From assembly GCF_017874315.1 (NCBI RefSeq), contig NZ_JAGGLG010000010.1:53760-117759 (forward strand): DNA of 64,000 bases, given 5' to 3'. The position numbers and the translations under genes were made by a program. How positions within the stretch are numbered: position 1 is the first letter of the stretch; each line of letters begins with the position of its first letter. Source of the DNA: Symbiobacterium terraclitae (GTDB lineage Bacteria > Bacillota > Sulfobacillia > Symbiobacteriales > Symbiobacteriaceae). Shown here in pieces: positions 41,779-50,037 of the stretch. The notes under the pieces were generated by a model. It had not been told where the DNA came from and made no database searches. It worked only from the letters and a program-made list of their open reading frames with translations.

Positions 41779-42180
41779 AATCGCACACCCCCGTGTGGAG
41801 GGATAGATGGGCCCCGCATCAGCGGTGATGCACGGTCATCCTCCCCTTTTGCGAGCCCGGTGAATGCAATACGTACATGTAGGTCAATGTAAGACGTATA
41901 TGTATGAGTTATGCATAATAGGGTGTCAATCCTTCTCCGAAAGTTTACGAATCACCTTTGCTTCCATTTGCCTCCTGTCATGTGCGACAGTGCACTCGAC
42001 CGGCTGCACCCTGCTACGGGGGGCCGGGGTGGGCCCGGTTGCCTCGGTGGGATGGACCCGGGCAATCGCCCGGCCGCCGGGGCGGCGGCAGGCGAGCAAT
42101 ATCGTGACCTCACCCACTGAAAACCATATTCGCATACACGGAGTCCTAACTAAGGGTGACTCGAACCGAGGAGGTGTGCC
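41779..42180. other. Divergent intergenic region with AT-rich palindromes
   Basis: About 400 bp without a convincing gene. Near the HD-GYP side is a hairpin GCATCA-GCGG-TGATGC (41816-41831). 41864-41925 is AT-rich in a GC-rich neighbourhood, with TACGTACATGTA and the 10-bp palindrome TTATGCATAA (about 41911-41920). The middle has GC-rich hairpins (CCGGGC-AATC-GCCCGG near 42057). Open frames on both strands here lack ribosome-binding sites. Confidence 0.45.
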
Positions 42181-42459
42181 ATGCGCTGCCCGCTGTGTAA
42201 TGTTCCGATGCGGGAGGTGGAGCGCCGCGGCGTCCGCCTCGACGTGTGCACCGAGTGCCACGGCGTCTGGCTGGACGGCGGCGAGTTGGACAAGTTGCTG
42301 GCCGCCGGCCAGGCCTGGGAGGACGAGTACCGGTACCACCCCCGGCCGGCGTATGGCGACCGGTACGACGACGAGGATTCCTATCGCCGGAAGAAGAAGC
42401 GGAAGCACTTCCTCGAGGAGATCTTCGACTTCGCCATCCTCGACCTCCTCGACGACTGA
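42181..42459 (+). CDS. TFIIB-type zinc-ribbon protein
   Basis: A 92-residue protein. CPLC (3-6) and CTEC followed by HGVWLDGGELDKL (about 23-39) form the zf-TFIIB-type zinc finger seen in many small bacterial proteins. The rest is highly charged with a Lys/Arg run (KKKRK) and an acidic end. Role unknown; nucleic-acid binding is plausible. ATG 42181 has GAGGAGG 6-7 nt upstream. Followed by a Nudix gene 39 bp away on the same strand. Confidence 0.85.
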   Translation: MRCPLCNVPMREVERRGVRLDVCTECHGVWLDGGELDKLLAAGQAWEDEYRYHPRPAYGDRYDDEDSYRRKKKRKHFLEEIFDFAILDLLDD

Positions 42460-42498
42460 GGCCCGTGGTCAGCAACCAGCAGGCAGGTGAGGCAGCGG

Positions 42499-42909
42499 AT
42501 GCGGCAGGTGGACGTGGTCGGCGCCGTAATCCAGAACGAGGCCGGCGAGGTGCTCTGCGCCCGCCGGGCGTCGGACAAGGCCCAGGGCGGGCTGTGGGAG
42601 TTCCCCGGCGGAAAGATTGAACCCGGCGAGCAACCTGCGGAGTCGCTGCGCCGGGAGATTTGCGAGGAACTGGGCTGCGAGATCGCGGTGGGCGAGCGGG
42701 TGGCCGAGACGACGTACCGGTATCCCCACGCGGTCGTCCGGCTCGTCACCTTCCGCGCCCGCCTCGTCCGGGGCCAGCCCACGCCCCGGGAGCACGCCGA
42801 GCTGCGCTGGCTGCCCGTGGCCGACCTCGGCCGGCTTTCGTGGGCGCCGGCCGACCTGCCCACCGTCGCACGGCTGCAGGCGGAGGCGGGAGTCCGGGCC
42901 GGCCGGTAA
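42499..42909 (+). CDS. Nudix hydrolase (MutT-like)
   Basis: A 136-residue Nudix protein with the full box GGKIEPGEQPAESLRREICEELG reduced here to its key residues: Gly, Glu, and the Arg-Glu-x-x-Glu-Glu-x-Gly core (residues about 36-58). Near MutT/CTP-pyrophosphohydrolase forms in length and pattern, thus likely to hydrolyse oxidised or non-canonical nucleoside triphosphates. ATG 42499 is favoured over the GTG at 42487 by spacing from GGTGAGG. It ends 2 bp before the converging Nudix gene. Confidence 0.9.
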   Translation: MRQVDVVGAVIQNEAGEVLCARRASDKAQGGLWEFPGGKIEPGEQPAESLRREICEELGCEIAVGERVAETTYRYPHAVVRLVTFRARLVRGQPTPREHAELRWLPVADLGRLSWAPADLPTVARLQAEAGVRAGR

Positions 42910-42911
42910 GG

Positions 42912-43424
42912 TTACTCCAGGTCGACCACGCCCAGGTGGACGGCCCCGCCTCCTTCCCACAGCGGCCCCCTGAGCTCCTCGGGGTAGACCGGATCGGGCA
43001 GGGCGGCCACCTCTTCCCGGGAGAACCAGCGGCACACCCGCACCGGGCCGTCCACGTCCCGGATGCGCCACGCCTGCCACGGCCGCCCGTGCGGCCCCAG
43101 CGGCTCCACCGCCTCTCCGGCCGCGCCGTCGACCGGGCGGTCGACGGTGGCCTCGGCCCGGAACACCACCTCGACCACGTGCTCCGAGCGGCGGGCCGAC
43201 CGGAACTCCTGCACGTAGGCGAGCGCGCCCACCTTCACCGCGACGCCCGCCTCTTCCAGCGCCTCCCGGACCGCGGCGGCGTACAGGTCCTCGCCGGGTT
43301 CCAGCGTGCCCCCGGGAAGCACCCACGCCCTGCCGGTCCGGCTGTGGCAGAGCAGCAGCTCCCCAGCCCGGTTGGTCACGATCACCCGGGCCACGACACG
43401 GCGCTCCTTCAGATGCACGCCCAT
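42912..43424 (-). CDS. Nudix hydrolase, second and diverged
   Basis: A 170-residue Nudix protein with box residues in GGTLEPGEDLYAAAVREALEEAG shown here by its Gly-Gly, Glu, and Arg-Glu-x-x-Glu-Glu-x-Gly positions (about residues 38-60). A longer C-terminal half has Trp/Arg-rich segments. Substrate unknown. The two Nudix genes converge and are not close copies of each other. ATG 43424 has GGGAG 9 nt upstream. Confidence 0.88.
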   Translation of the reverse strand: MGVHLKERRVVARVIVTNRAGELLLCHSRTGRAWVLPGGTLEPGEDLYAAAVREALEEAGVAVKVGALAYVQEFRSARRSEHVVEVVFRAEATVDRPVDGAAGEAVEPLGPHGRPWQAWRIRDVDGPVRVCRWFSREEVAALPDPVYPEELRGPLWEGGGAVHLGVVDLE

Positions 43425-43614
43425 CGCACTTCACTCCCTGTCGTCAAGTTCATCTGATCCAGAAGCGCCCTTTCCGGCCGCCGCCCGCCGCCGGACCGGC
43501 CAGGCCAGCGCTCCGGCCGTGCGCAGTGCAGCGGCAGCCAGTCCGGTTGCGAGCAACTTTTGAAATACCATTTCCGCCCCGCTGCGGCAACCCACTGGAG
43601 AGGAGGGGATCCGT

Positions 43615-44775
43615 CTGGACCTGGACCGCCTGAAGCAGGAGATGAAGGCCTACGCCGCGCAGGTCGGCCTCGACCTGGTGGGCGTGGCCCCGGCCGACCC
43701 CTTCCTGCGGGAGCAGCAGCTCCTGGAGGAGCGGAGGGAGCGGGGCCACGGGCCCAACCCCTACGAGCACCAGGTGATCGCCGAACGGGTCTACCCCGAG
43801 CAGTGGCTGCCAGGGGTCCGGTCCATCGTCGCCTGCGGCATCTCCTACTACCACCCCGACGCCCCGCCGCCGCCCGGCGGCGGCCCGGCGCTCAGGGGCT
43901 GGCTCTCCCGCTATTGCCGGGGGCGCGACTACCACCACATCCTGAAGGAGCGGATCCTCCGTCTCGCGGGGTGGCTGGAGGAGCGGGCGCCGGGCCACCG
44001 GCACCTGGCCTACGTGGACACCGGCCCGCCACTGGACCGGGCCGTCGCCGAGCGGGCCGGCATCGGCAAGTTCGGCAAGCACACCAACCTGATCACACGG
44101 GAGTACGGCACCTGGGTCTTCCTGGGCGAACTGCTGACCACGCTGCCGCTGCCGCCCGACGAGCCGGTACCGCCGGCCTGCGGCGACTGCACCCTCTGCA
44201 TCGACGCCTGCCCGACGGGGGCGCTCACCGAGTGGCGGCTGGACGCCAACCGCTGCCTCTCCTACATCACGCAGATGAAGGGGATCATCCCCCCGGAGTA
44301 CCGCGAGGCGATGGGCAACCGGCTCTTCGGCTGCGACGACTGCCAGGACGTCTGCCCCTACAACCGGCGGGCCCGCCCCTCCCCCCACCCCGAGTTCGCG
44401 CCGGCGGCTGAGCTGGGCGGGGGCCAGCCGGACCTCCTGCAGATCATGGCGATGACCGGCAGCGAGTTCCGCCGCCTGTTCGAGCCGACGGCGGCCGGCT
44501 GGCGGGGCAAGACGACCATCCAGCGCAACGCGGTGATCGCCCTGGGCAACAGCGGCGACCCCGCGGCCCTGCCGGCGCTGGTGGCGGCCCTGGGGAGCGA
44601 GAGCGAGGTGATCCGGGCGCACGCGGCCTGGGCGCTGGGCCGCCTCGCCCGGCTGGTCCCGGAAGCGGCCCCTGCGGCACGGCAGGCCCTGGAAGAGCGA
44701 GCGGCGCGTGAGGCCGCCGCGCCGGTTCTCATCGAGTTGAAAGCCGCCCTGGAATCCCTGGGCGGCGGTGAATAG
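43615..44775 (+). CDS. queG: Epoxyqueuosine reductase QueG, possible CTG start
   Basis: A QueG-type enzyme of about 386 residues that finishes queuosine in tRNA by reducing epoxyqueuosine, using cobalamin and two [4Fe-4S] clusters. Cys clusters CGDCTLCIDACPTG and CDDCQDVCP are complete; the C-terminal 100 residues are HEAT-like repeats (the longer QueG form). The first ATG is at 43642, but the protein should begin nine residues earlier (LDLDRLKQEM), as QueG usually does, and AGGAGG lies 8 nt before a CTG at 43615. No in-frame ATG, GTG or TTG exists there, so a CTG start is likely; 43642 is the fallback. Confidence 0.9.
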   Translation: MDLDRLKQEMKAYAAQVGLDLVGVAPADPFLREQQLLEERRERGHGPNPYEHQVIAERVYPEQWLPGVRSIVACGISYYHPDAPPPPGGGPALRGWLSRYCRGRDYHHILKERILRLAGWLEERAPGHRHLAYVDTGPPLDRAVAERAGIGKFGKHTNLITREYGTWVFLGELLTTLPLPPDEPVPPACGDCTLCIDACPTGALTEWRLDANRCLSYITQMKGIIPPEYREAMGNRLFGCDDCQDVCPYNRRARPSPHPEFAPAAELGGGQPDLLQIMAMTGSEFRRLFEPTAAGWRGKTTIQRNAVIALGNSGDPAALPALVAALGSESEVIRAHAAWALGRLARLVPEAAPAARQALEERAAREAAAPVLIELKAALESLGGGE

Positions 44776-44803
44776 GTCGTCCATCCTTCGGCCAGAATAG
44801 CAG

Positions 44804-44833
44804 GCAGAGGCAGCTCATATTTGGCGCCTCTGC
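44804..44833 (+). terminator. Hairpin after queG
   Basis: GCAGAGGC (44804-44811) pairs with GCCTCTGC (44826-44833). No T run follows; a weak terminator or processing site. Confidence 0.4.
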
Positions 44834-44852
44834 TACGCCCATTCTTGGTGGG

Positions 44853-44888
44853 CAGGGAGCCGGCCCGGCGGTGAGGGCCGGCTCCCTG
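44853..44888 (-). terminator. Terminator of lipA
   Basis: CAGGGAGCCGGCCC (44853-44866) pairs with GGGCCGGCTCCCTG (44875-44888), directly after the lipA stop on the minus strand. Confidence 0.7.
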
Positions 44889-45827
44889 TCATTTGCCCGT
44901 GCGGCGGGCCACCGCCTGTGCGGACTGCTCGTCCGCGTGGTAGGAGGAGCGCACCAGGGGGCCCGACTCGCAGTGGGCGAAGCCCCTCCTGAGCGCCTCC
45001 TCCCGCAGGTGGGCGAACTCGGCCGGCGTGTAGAACTTCGCCACCGCCAGGTGGCGGGATGTCGGCCGCAGGTACTGGCCGAAGGTGACGATGTCGACCC
45101 CGACCGCCCGCAGGTCGTCCATCGCCTCGTACAGCTCGGCCATGGTCTCGCCCAGGCCCACCATGATGGAGGACTTGGTGCTGATGTGCGGCTTCATCTC
45201 CTTGGCCCGCCGGAGCACCTCCAGCGAGCGGTCGTACTTGGCCCGCGACCGCACCCGGTCGGAGAGGCGCCGCACGGTCTCGATGTTGTGGTTGAGAACG
45301 TCGGGCTCGGCCTCCATCACCTCGGCCAGCGCGTCCCAGTTGCCCATGAAGTCGGGGATCAGCACCTCGACGCCGGTGGAGGGGTTCTTGCGCCGGATGG
45401 CCCGGATGGTCTCGGCGAAGATCCGGGCGCCGCCGTCCGGCAGGTCGTCGCGCGCCACCGAGGTGACGACCACGTGGCGCAGGTTCATCTGCACGCAGGC
45501 GTCGGCCACCCGCTCGGGCTCATCCAGGTCGAGCCCCGCCGGGGCGCCGGAGGTGACGGCGCAGAAGCCGCAGTTGCGGGTGCAGACGTCGCCCAGGATC
45601 ATGAACGTCGCCGTGCGCCGGTTCCAGCACTCGAAGATGTTGGGGCAGCGGGCCTCCTCGCAGACGGTGTGCAGCCCGCGCCCGCGCATCAGCCGCTTCA
45701 GTTCGACGAACTCCGGGTCGGTGTGCAGGTTGATCTTCAGCCACTCGGGCTTCCGGCTGACGTCCGGCCTGGCGCGGCTGGGCAGGATCGGAAGCTCCAG
45801 GTCGGGGTCGATCCTGAACTCTGCCAT
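44889..45827 (-). CDS. lipA: Lipoyl synthase LipA
   Basis: A 312-residue radical-SAM enzyme that inserts two sulfurs into protein-bound octanoate. The auxiliary cluster ligands Cys56, Cys61, Cys67 ([12 protein letters not shown]) and the radical-SAM ligands Cys82, Cys86, Cys89 (CTRNCGFC) are intact. Start at ATG 45827 has GAGGTG just upstream. Single gene. Its product would be needed by the branched-chain dehydrogenase E2 encoded 5 kb away; LipB/LipM genes are not in the window. Confidence 0.95.
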   Translation of the reverse strand: MAEFRIDPDLELPILPSRARPDVSRKPEWLKINLHTDPEFVELKRLMRGRGLHTVCEEARCPNIFECWNRRTATFMILGDVCTRNCGFCAVTSGAPAGLDLDEPERVADACVQMNLRHVVVTSVARDDLPDGGARIFAETIRAIRRKNPSTGVEVLIPDFMGNWDALAEVMEAEPDVLNHNIETVRRLSDRVRSRAKYDRSLEVLRRAKEMKPHISTKSSIMVGLGETMAELYEAMDDLRAVGVDIVTFGQYLRPTSRHLAVAKFYTPAEFAHLREEALRRGFAHCESGPLVRSSYHADEQSAQAVARRTGK

Positions 45828-45978
45828 GGTCTCACCTCATTAGACCAAAGTCTACCCGCTTTTTCCCTGCCGCGCAACGTGGCCCCCTCCTCGGGCACGG
45901 GAAATCATGGTACCCCAGTTGTAGACTGTGGTAAAATTGTCATGTGAGTGCCAAACTGCCGCGTCAGGGGGAATCGCC

Positions 45979-46728
45979 GTGGAGGAGCGCCAGCCGCACA
46001 TCCAGTGCCGCACAGGCGATATTGCACCCTACGTCCTGCTGCCCGGCGACCCGGGGCGGATCGACGCGATCGCCGCCCAACTGGACCGTTGGGAACCCGT
46101 CGCCTGCAACCGGGAGTACCGTACCATCACCGGTACCTATCAGGGCATGCCCGTCACTGCCACCTCCACCGGCATCGGCGGCCCCTCCGCCGCCATCGCC
46201 GTGGAGGAGCTGATCCGCACGGGGGCGCGGGTCCTGGTGCGCATCGGCAGCGCCGGCGCCCTGCAGCCCCACATCCGGGTGGGCGACCTGCTGGTCGCCG
46301 TGGGGGCCGTGCGGGAGGAGGGGGCCAGCGCCATGTACGTCCCCGCCGCCTACCCGGCGGTCAGCGACCCTGCGGTGCTCACCGCGCTCCTGCAGGCGGC
46401 GAAGGGGCTGGGCGCAACCGCCCACGCCGGCATCGTGCGCAGCCACGACAGCTTCTACACCGACCGGGAGGACGAGCTGACCCGCTTCTGGGCGGGGAAG
46501 GGCGTCCTCGGGTCCGACATGGAGACCGCCACGCTCCTCACCGTAGCCCGCCTGCGCGGCGCCAGGGCCGGGAGCGTGCTCAACGTGGTGGTGCCCGCAG
46601 ACGGCGGGCTCGAGGCGGGGATCAACGACCTGGTGGCGGGAAAGGAGGCGGCACGGCGAGGCGAAACTGCCGAGATCAGGGTTGCACTGCACGCGCTCCA
46701 TGCCCTGTGGGCGGAGGAAACTTGCTAG
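45979..46728 (+). CDS. Nucleoside phosphorylase (uridine/purine type)
   Basis: A 249-residue NP-I family phosphorylase. YVLLPGDPGRIDAIA (phosphate loop, about residues 19-33), GIGGPSAAIAVEEL, RIGSAGAL and the SDMETATLLTVARL substrate segment match uridine phosphorylase/DeoD-like enzymes. It splits a nucleoside with phosphate into base and ribose-1-phosphate. Start at GTG 45979 has GGGGGA upstream. It lies 11 bp before the ECF S-component gene, so uptake and cleavage of a nucleoside are probably linked. Confidence 0.9.
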   Translation: MEERQPHIQCRTGDIAPYVLLPGDPGRIDAIAAQLDRWEPVACNREYRTITGTYQGMPVTATSTGIGGPSAAIAVEELIRTGARVLVRIGSAGALQPHIRVGDLLVAVGAVREEGASAMYVPAAYPAVSDPAVLTALLQAAKGLGATAHAGIVRSHDSFYTDREDELTRFWAGKGVLGSDMETATLLTVARLRGARAGSVLNVVVPADGGLEAGINDLVAGKEAARRGETAEIRVALHALHALWAEETC

Positions 46729-46739
46729 GAGGTGCTCGC

Positions 46740-47348
46740 ATGGCTGCACAGCAGAAGAACGTATGGGCGTTCCGGTTCACGACCCTCTCCCTGGTGCTGA
46801 TTCCGGTTGCCGTGGGCATCAACTACGTCGGCAAGCTCTTCGCCGCTGCGCTGAAGCTCCCCCTGTGGCTCGACTCCATCGGCACGGTCCTCGCCGGCAT
46901 GCTGGCCGGGCCATGGATCGGCGCCATCTCCGGAGCCGTGAACAACATCATCTTCGGCATCACGGCCGACCCGGTCTCATTCTGGTACCTGATCACCTCC
47001 ATCGTCATCGGCCTTGTGGTCGGCTACCTGGCCATGACCGGCTGGATCCGCGACTTCGGCCGGGCCGTCCTGCTCGGCCTGATCGTGGCCCTGGCCGCTG
47101 CGGTGGTCTCCACCCCGATCAACGTCATCCTCTGGGAGGGCACCACCAGCAACGTCTGGGGTGACGCCCTCTACACGATCCTGCGCGATCAGGGGACGCC
47201 GGTCTGGATCGCCTCCTTCATCGACGAGCTGGTCGTCGACCTCCTGGACAAGGTGGCTACGGTCATCGTCTCCTTCCTGATCTTCAAGGCGCTGCCGCAG
47301 CGCCTCACCGGCCTCTTCGCCGGCCAGGACCAGGTGGAGAAGCTGTAG
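46740..47348 (+). CDS. ECF transporter S component (probable nucleoside binding)
   Basis: A 202-residue membrane protein with about six helices. LPLWLDSIGTVLAGMLAGPW and GAVNNIIFGIT are typical of the substrate-binding S subunits of ECF importers. ATG 46740 has AGGAGGTG 7 nt upstream. The neighbouring phosphorylase and the complete T and ATPase genes that follow point to a dedicated nucleoside (or base) importer. The exact ligand cannot be read from the sequence. Confidence 0.85.
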   Translation: MAAQQKNVWAFRFTTLSLVLIPVAVGINYVGKLFAAALKLPLWLDSIGTVLAGMLAGPWIGAISGAVNNIIFGITADPVSFWYLITSIVIGLVVGYLAMTGWIRDFGRAVLLGLIVALAAAVVSTPINVILWEGTTSNVWGDALYTILRDQGTPVWIASFIDELVVDLLDKVATVIVSFLIFKALPQRLTGLFAGQDQVEKL

Positions 47349-47384
47349 CGGCCATAGACCGGACCGGCTTTCGCATCGCAGAAC

Positions 47385-47419
47385 GGCGCCGGGGCTGTCT
47401 CTCTGGCAGCCCCGGCGCC
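47385..47419 (+). terminator. 13-bp hairpin inside the ECF operon
   Basis: GGCGCCGGGGCTG (47385-47397) pairs perfectly with 47407-47419 around a 9-nt loop, between the S and T genes. No T run follows. It may limit read-through into the energising module or protect the upstream mRNA. Confidence 0.55.
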
Positions 47420-47442
47420 TGAGTGACAGGCAGGTGACCGCA

Positions 47443-48210
47443 TTGCAGTTCACCCTCTACGTACCCGGCGATTCGTGGGTGCACCGGCTGGACCCGGTCT
47501 CCAAGATGCTCATCACCGTCGTCGGCCTGGCCTGCACCTTCCTGCTGCCCGGCCACCTGGCCCCGGCGCTCCTGCTTGCGGCCTCGCTCGCCCTGCTGGC
47601 GACGGCCGGCGTGCTGCGCCGTACGGCCGCCGTCTTCGCGGGGGTAGCCCTGATCGCCGTCACCTTCTTCGTCGTCCAGGGGCTGGTCTACGCCGGCAAC
47701 GAGACCCCGGCGCTGGCCCTGGGCCCGCTCACCTTCTACCGGGAGGGCCTGCTCCTGGGCCTCCGGCTCACCCTGCGGCTCTACAACATCCTCGCCTCCA
47801 GCCTCATCCTCATCCTGACGACCCGGCCCTCCGACCTGGTGGAGTCCCTGATGCGCCGGGGGCTGCCCGCCCGGTTCGGCTACGTGATCATCGCGGTGCT
47901 GCAGATCATCCCCACCATGGTGGAGGCCTCTAACCGGATTACCGACGCCCAGCGCTCCCGGGGCATGGAGACCGAGGGGAGCCTCTGGGTCCGCCTGCGC
48001 GCCTTCATCCCCCTCATGGGCCCGCTGGTCACCTCCTCCCTCATCGCCACCGAGGAGCGCGCCCTGGCGCTGGAGGTGCGGGGCTTCGCCTCCAACCGGA
48101 GGCCCACGTTCCTGAACGAAGAGTCGATCCCGGGCTACGCCTGGCCGGTGCGGATCGCCGCCCTGGCCGTGCTCCTGCTCGGCATCGCGGGGCGGGTGGT
48201 GCTGTCATGA
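47443..48210 (+). CDS. ecfT: ECF transporter T component
   Basis: A roughly 255-residue membrane protein that couples the S subunit to the ATPases. QFTLYVPGDSWVHRLDP at the start and the two coupling helices with Arg motifs (AQRSRGME about residue 167 and ALEVRGF about 205) are typical EcfT marks. TTG 47443 is used (7 nt from AGGTG); GTG 47434 is the alternative. The stop overlaps the next start as ATGA. Confidence 0.9.
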   Translation: MQFTLYVPGDSWVHRLDPVSKMLITVVGLACTFLLPGHLAPALLLAASLALLATAGVLRRTAAVFAGVALIAVTFFVVQGLVYAGNETPALALGPLTFYREGLLLGLRLTLRLYNILASSLILILTTRPSDLVESLMRRGLPARFGYVIIAVLQIIPTMVEASNRITDAQRSRGMETEGSLWVRLRAFIPLMGPLVTSSLIATEERALALEVRGFASNRRPTFLNEESIPGYAWPVRIAALAVLLLGIAGRVVLS

Positions 48211-49061
48211 GCGTGATCCGGGTGGAGAACCTGCGCTACCGCTATCCCCGGCAGACGGAGCTGGCCCTGGACGGCATCAGCTTCACGGTGGAGCCCGGCG
48301 AGTTCGTGGGCATCGTGGGCCCCAACAAGGCGGGCAAGTCCACCCTCTGCCAGGCGCTGGTGGGCCTGGTGCCCCACTTCTACAAGGGCGCCATCGGCGG
48401 CCGGGTCGAGGTGGCGGGGCTGGACGTACACGCCGCGCCGGTGGCCGAGGTGAGCCGCAGGGCGGGGCTCGTCTTCCAGAGCCCGTTCACCCAGATGTCG
48501 GGCGCCAAGTTCAGCGTGTACGAGGAGGTCGCCTTTGGCCTGGAGCGCGCCGGGGTTCCCCGGGAGGAGATGATCCGGCGCATCGAGTGGGCCCTGCGGT
48601 TACTCGGGCTCTGGGAGCTGCGCGACCGCAGCCCCTTCGCCCTCTCCGGCGGGCAGATGCAGCGGCTGGCCATCGCCTCGGTGCTGGTGATGGAGCCGGA
48701 GGTCCTGATCCTGGACGAGCCCACGTCGCAGCTGGACCCGGCGGGCACCAGCGAGGTCTTCGCCGCGGTGGGCGACCTCTGCCGGCGGGGCATGGCGGTG
48801 GTGATGGCCGAGCACAAGGTGGACCGCATCGCCGCCCGGGCCGACAAGGTGCTGGTGCTGGACCGGGGAAAGGTGCTGGCCTGGGGCCCGCCGGGCGAGG
48901 TCTTCAGCCTGGACGGCCTCGAGGCGCGCGGGGTCGCGGTCCCCGCCGTCACCGCGGCCGCCCGGGAACTGGGCTGGCGGGAGCAGGACGGCAGCTATCC
49001 GGTCACCGTCGAGGCGGCCGTCAGGATTGGGGGTGCGGCGCTTGGCCGAGATCAGGGTTAA
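48207..49061 (+). CDS. ecfA1: ECF transporter ATPase A1
   Basis: A 284-residue ABC ATPase with Walker A GPNKAGKST (Lys replaces the usual third Gly but GxxxxGKS is kept), Q-loop FQSPFTQM, signature LSGGQMQR and Walker B LILDEPTSQLDP. The H-loop (MAEHKVD) is present. Start ATG 48207 overlaps the ecfT stop, so translation is coupled. Confidence 0.92.
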   Translation: MSVIRVENLRYRYPRQTELALDGISFTVEPGEFVGIVGPNKAGKSTLCQALVGLVPHFYKGAIGGRVEVAGLDVHAAPVAEVSRRAGLVFQSPFTQMSGAKFSVYEEVAFGLERAGVPREEMIRRIEWALRLLGLWELRDRSPFALSGGQMQRLAIASVLVMEPEVLILDEPTSQLDPAGTSEVFAAVGDLCRRGMAVVMAEHKVDRIAARADKVLVLDRGKVLAWGPPGEVFSLDGLEARGVAVPAVTAAARELGWREQDGSYPVTVEAAVRIGGAALGRDQG

Positions 49062-49860
49062 GGACCTGCACTTCCACTACACCCCGGGCGTGGAGGTGCT
49101 GCGGGGGATCACGCTCGCGCTCGAGCCCGGGGCGGTGGCCATCATCGGGCAGAACGGCGCGGGCAAGTCCACGTTCGTCCGGCTGCTCAACGGTCTCCTC
49201 AGGCCGACCCGGGGCGAGGTCTGGGTGGACGGGGTCACCACGAGTTCCACCACCGTGGCCGGCATGGCCCGCAAGGTGGGGCTGGTCTTCCAGAATCCCA
49301 CGGATCAGCTGTTCAAGAGCCGGGTGCTGGACGAGGTGATGTTCGGCCCCCTCAACCTGGGCCTCAGCCCGGACGAGGCGCGCCGGCGGGCCGGGGCCGC
49401 CCTGGCCAGGGTGGGGCTGACCGGGGTCGAGGGGCACAACCCGTACGACCTGGGGCTGGCGGAGCGCAAGCTGGTGACCATCGCCAGCGTGCTGGCGATG
49501 GAGACGCCCGTGGTGATCCTCGACGAGCCGACCATCGCCCAGGACGCCACGGGCGTGCGGCAGATCGGTGAGATCGTCACGTGGCTCCGGGAGCAGGGGC
49601 GCACAGTGATCACCATCACCCACGACATGGACTTCGTCGCCCGCTATTTCCAGCGGGTCCTGGTCTTCCAGGGCGGGCAGGTGCTGGCCGACGGCACCGC
49701 TGAGGAGATCTTCGCCCGGCCCGACCTGCTGCGGCAGGCCGGCCTGGAGCCGCCGCCGGTCACGGTGCTGGGACGGGAGCTGGGCCTCGCCCGTCCGCCG
49801 CTCACCGTGGAGGACTTCGTGGCGCGGATACGGGCGAAGGCAAGTGGGGAGACACTGTAG
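49042..49860 (+). CDS. ecfA2: ECF transporter ATPase A2, divergent signature
   Basis: A 272-residue ABC ATPase with Walker A GQNGAGKST, Q-loop FQNPTDQ, Walker B VILDEPT and His in THDMD. The ABC signature is not LSGGQ but LGLAERK, and the D-loop reads IAQD in place of SGLD. Pairing with the normal A1 subunit could leave one ATP site altered. TTG 49042 (GGGGGTG 6 nt upstream) overlaps the end of ecfA1. Last gene of the unit. Confidence 0.88.
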   Translation: MAEIRVKDLHFHYTPGVEVLRGITLALEPGAVAIIGQNGAGKSTFVRLLNGLLRPTRGEVWVDGVTTSSTTVAGMARKVGLVFQNPTDQLFKSRVLDEVMFGPLNLGLSPDEARRRAGAALARVGLTGVEGHNPYDLGLAERKLVTIASVLAMETPVVILDEPTIAQDATGVRQIGEIVTWLREQGRTVITITHDMDFVARYFQRVLVFQGGQVLADGTAEEIFARPDLLRQAGLEPPPVTVLGRELGLARPPLTVEDFVARIRAKASGETL

Positions 49861-49948
49861 GTCGCAGAACAGAGTCGAGTTCCGTTGTCGCCCCCCTACC
49901 GAACACGCCTGCCATTGCGCCTCGTGCTATCAGGTATTCGTAAGCTCA

Positions 49949-49985
49949 GAGGGCGTGGTCGTCTCTGTGTGACGTCCACGCCCTC
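49949..49985 (+). terminator. Hairpin after the ECF operon
   Basis: GAGGGCGTGG (49949-49958) pairs with CCACGCCCTC (49976-49985), loop 17 nt. It lies between ecfA2 and the converging Rossmann gene, with a weak T content. Confidence 0.5.
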
Positions 49986-50037
49986 AGTAACGGTGTGACC
50001 GGCCGCCACTTCGACTGCGCCACTGGGTCACCGCATG

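Noticed and set aside
41864..42490. Plus-strand frame covering the gap before the zinc-ribbon gene
   Set aside because: It starts in an AT-rich operator-like region, has no ribosome site, and overlaps the zinc-ribbon gene in another frame.
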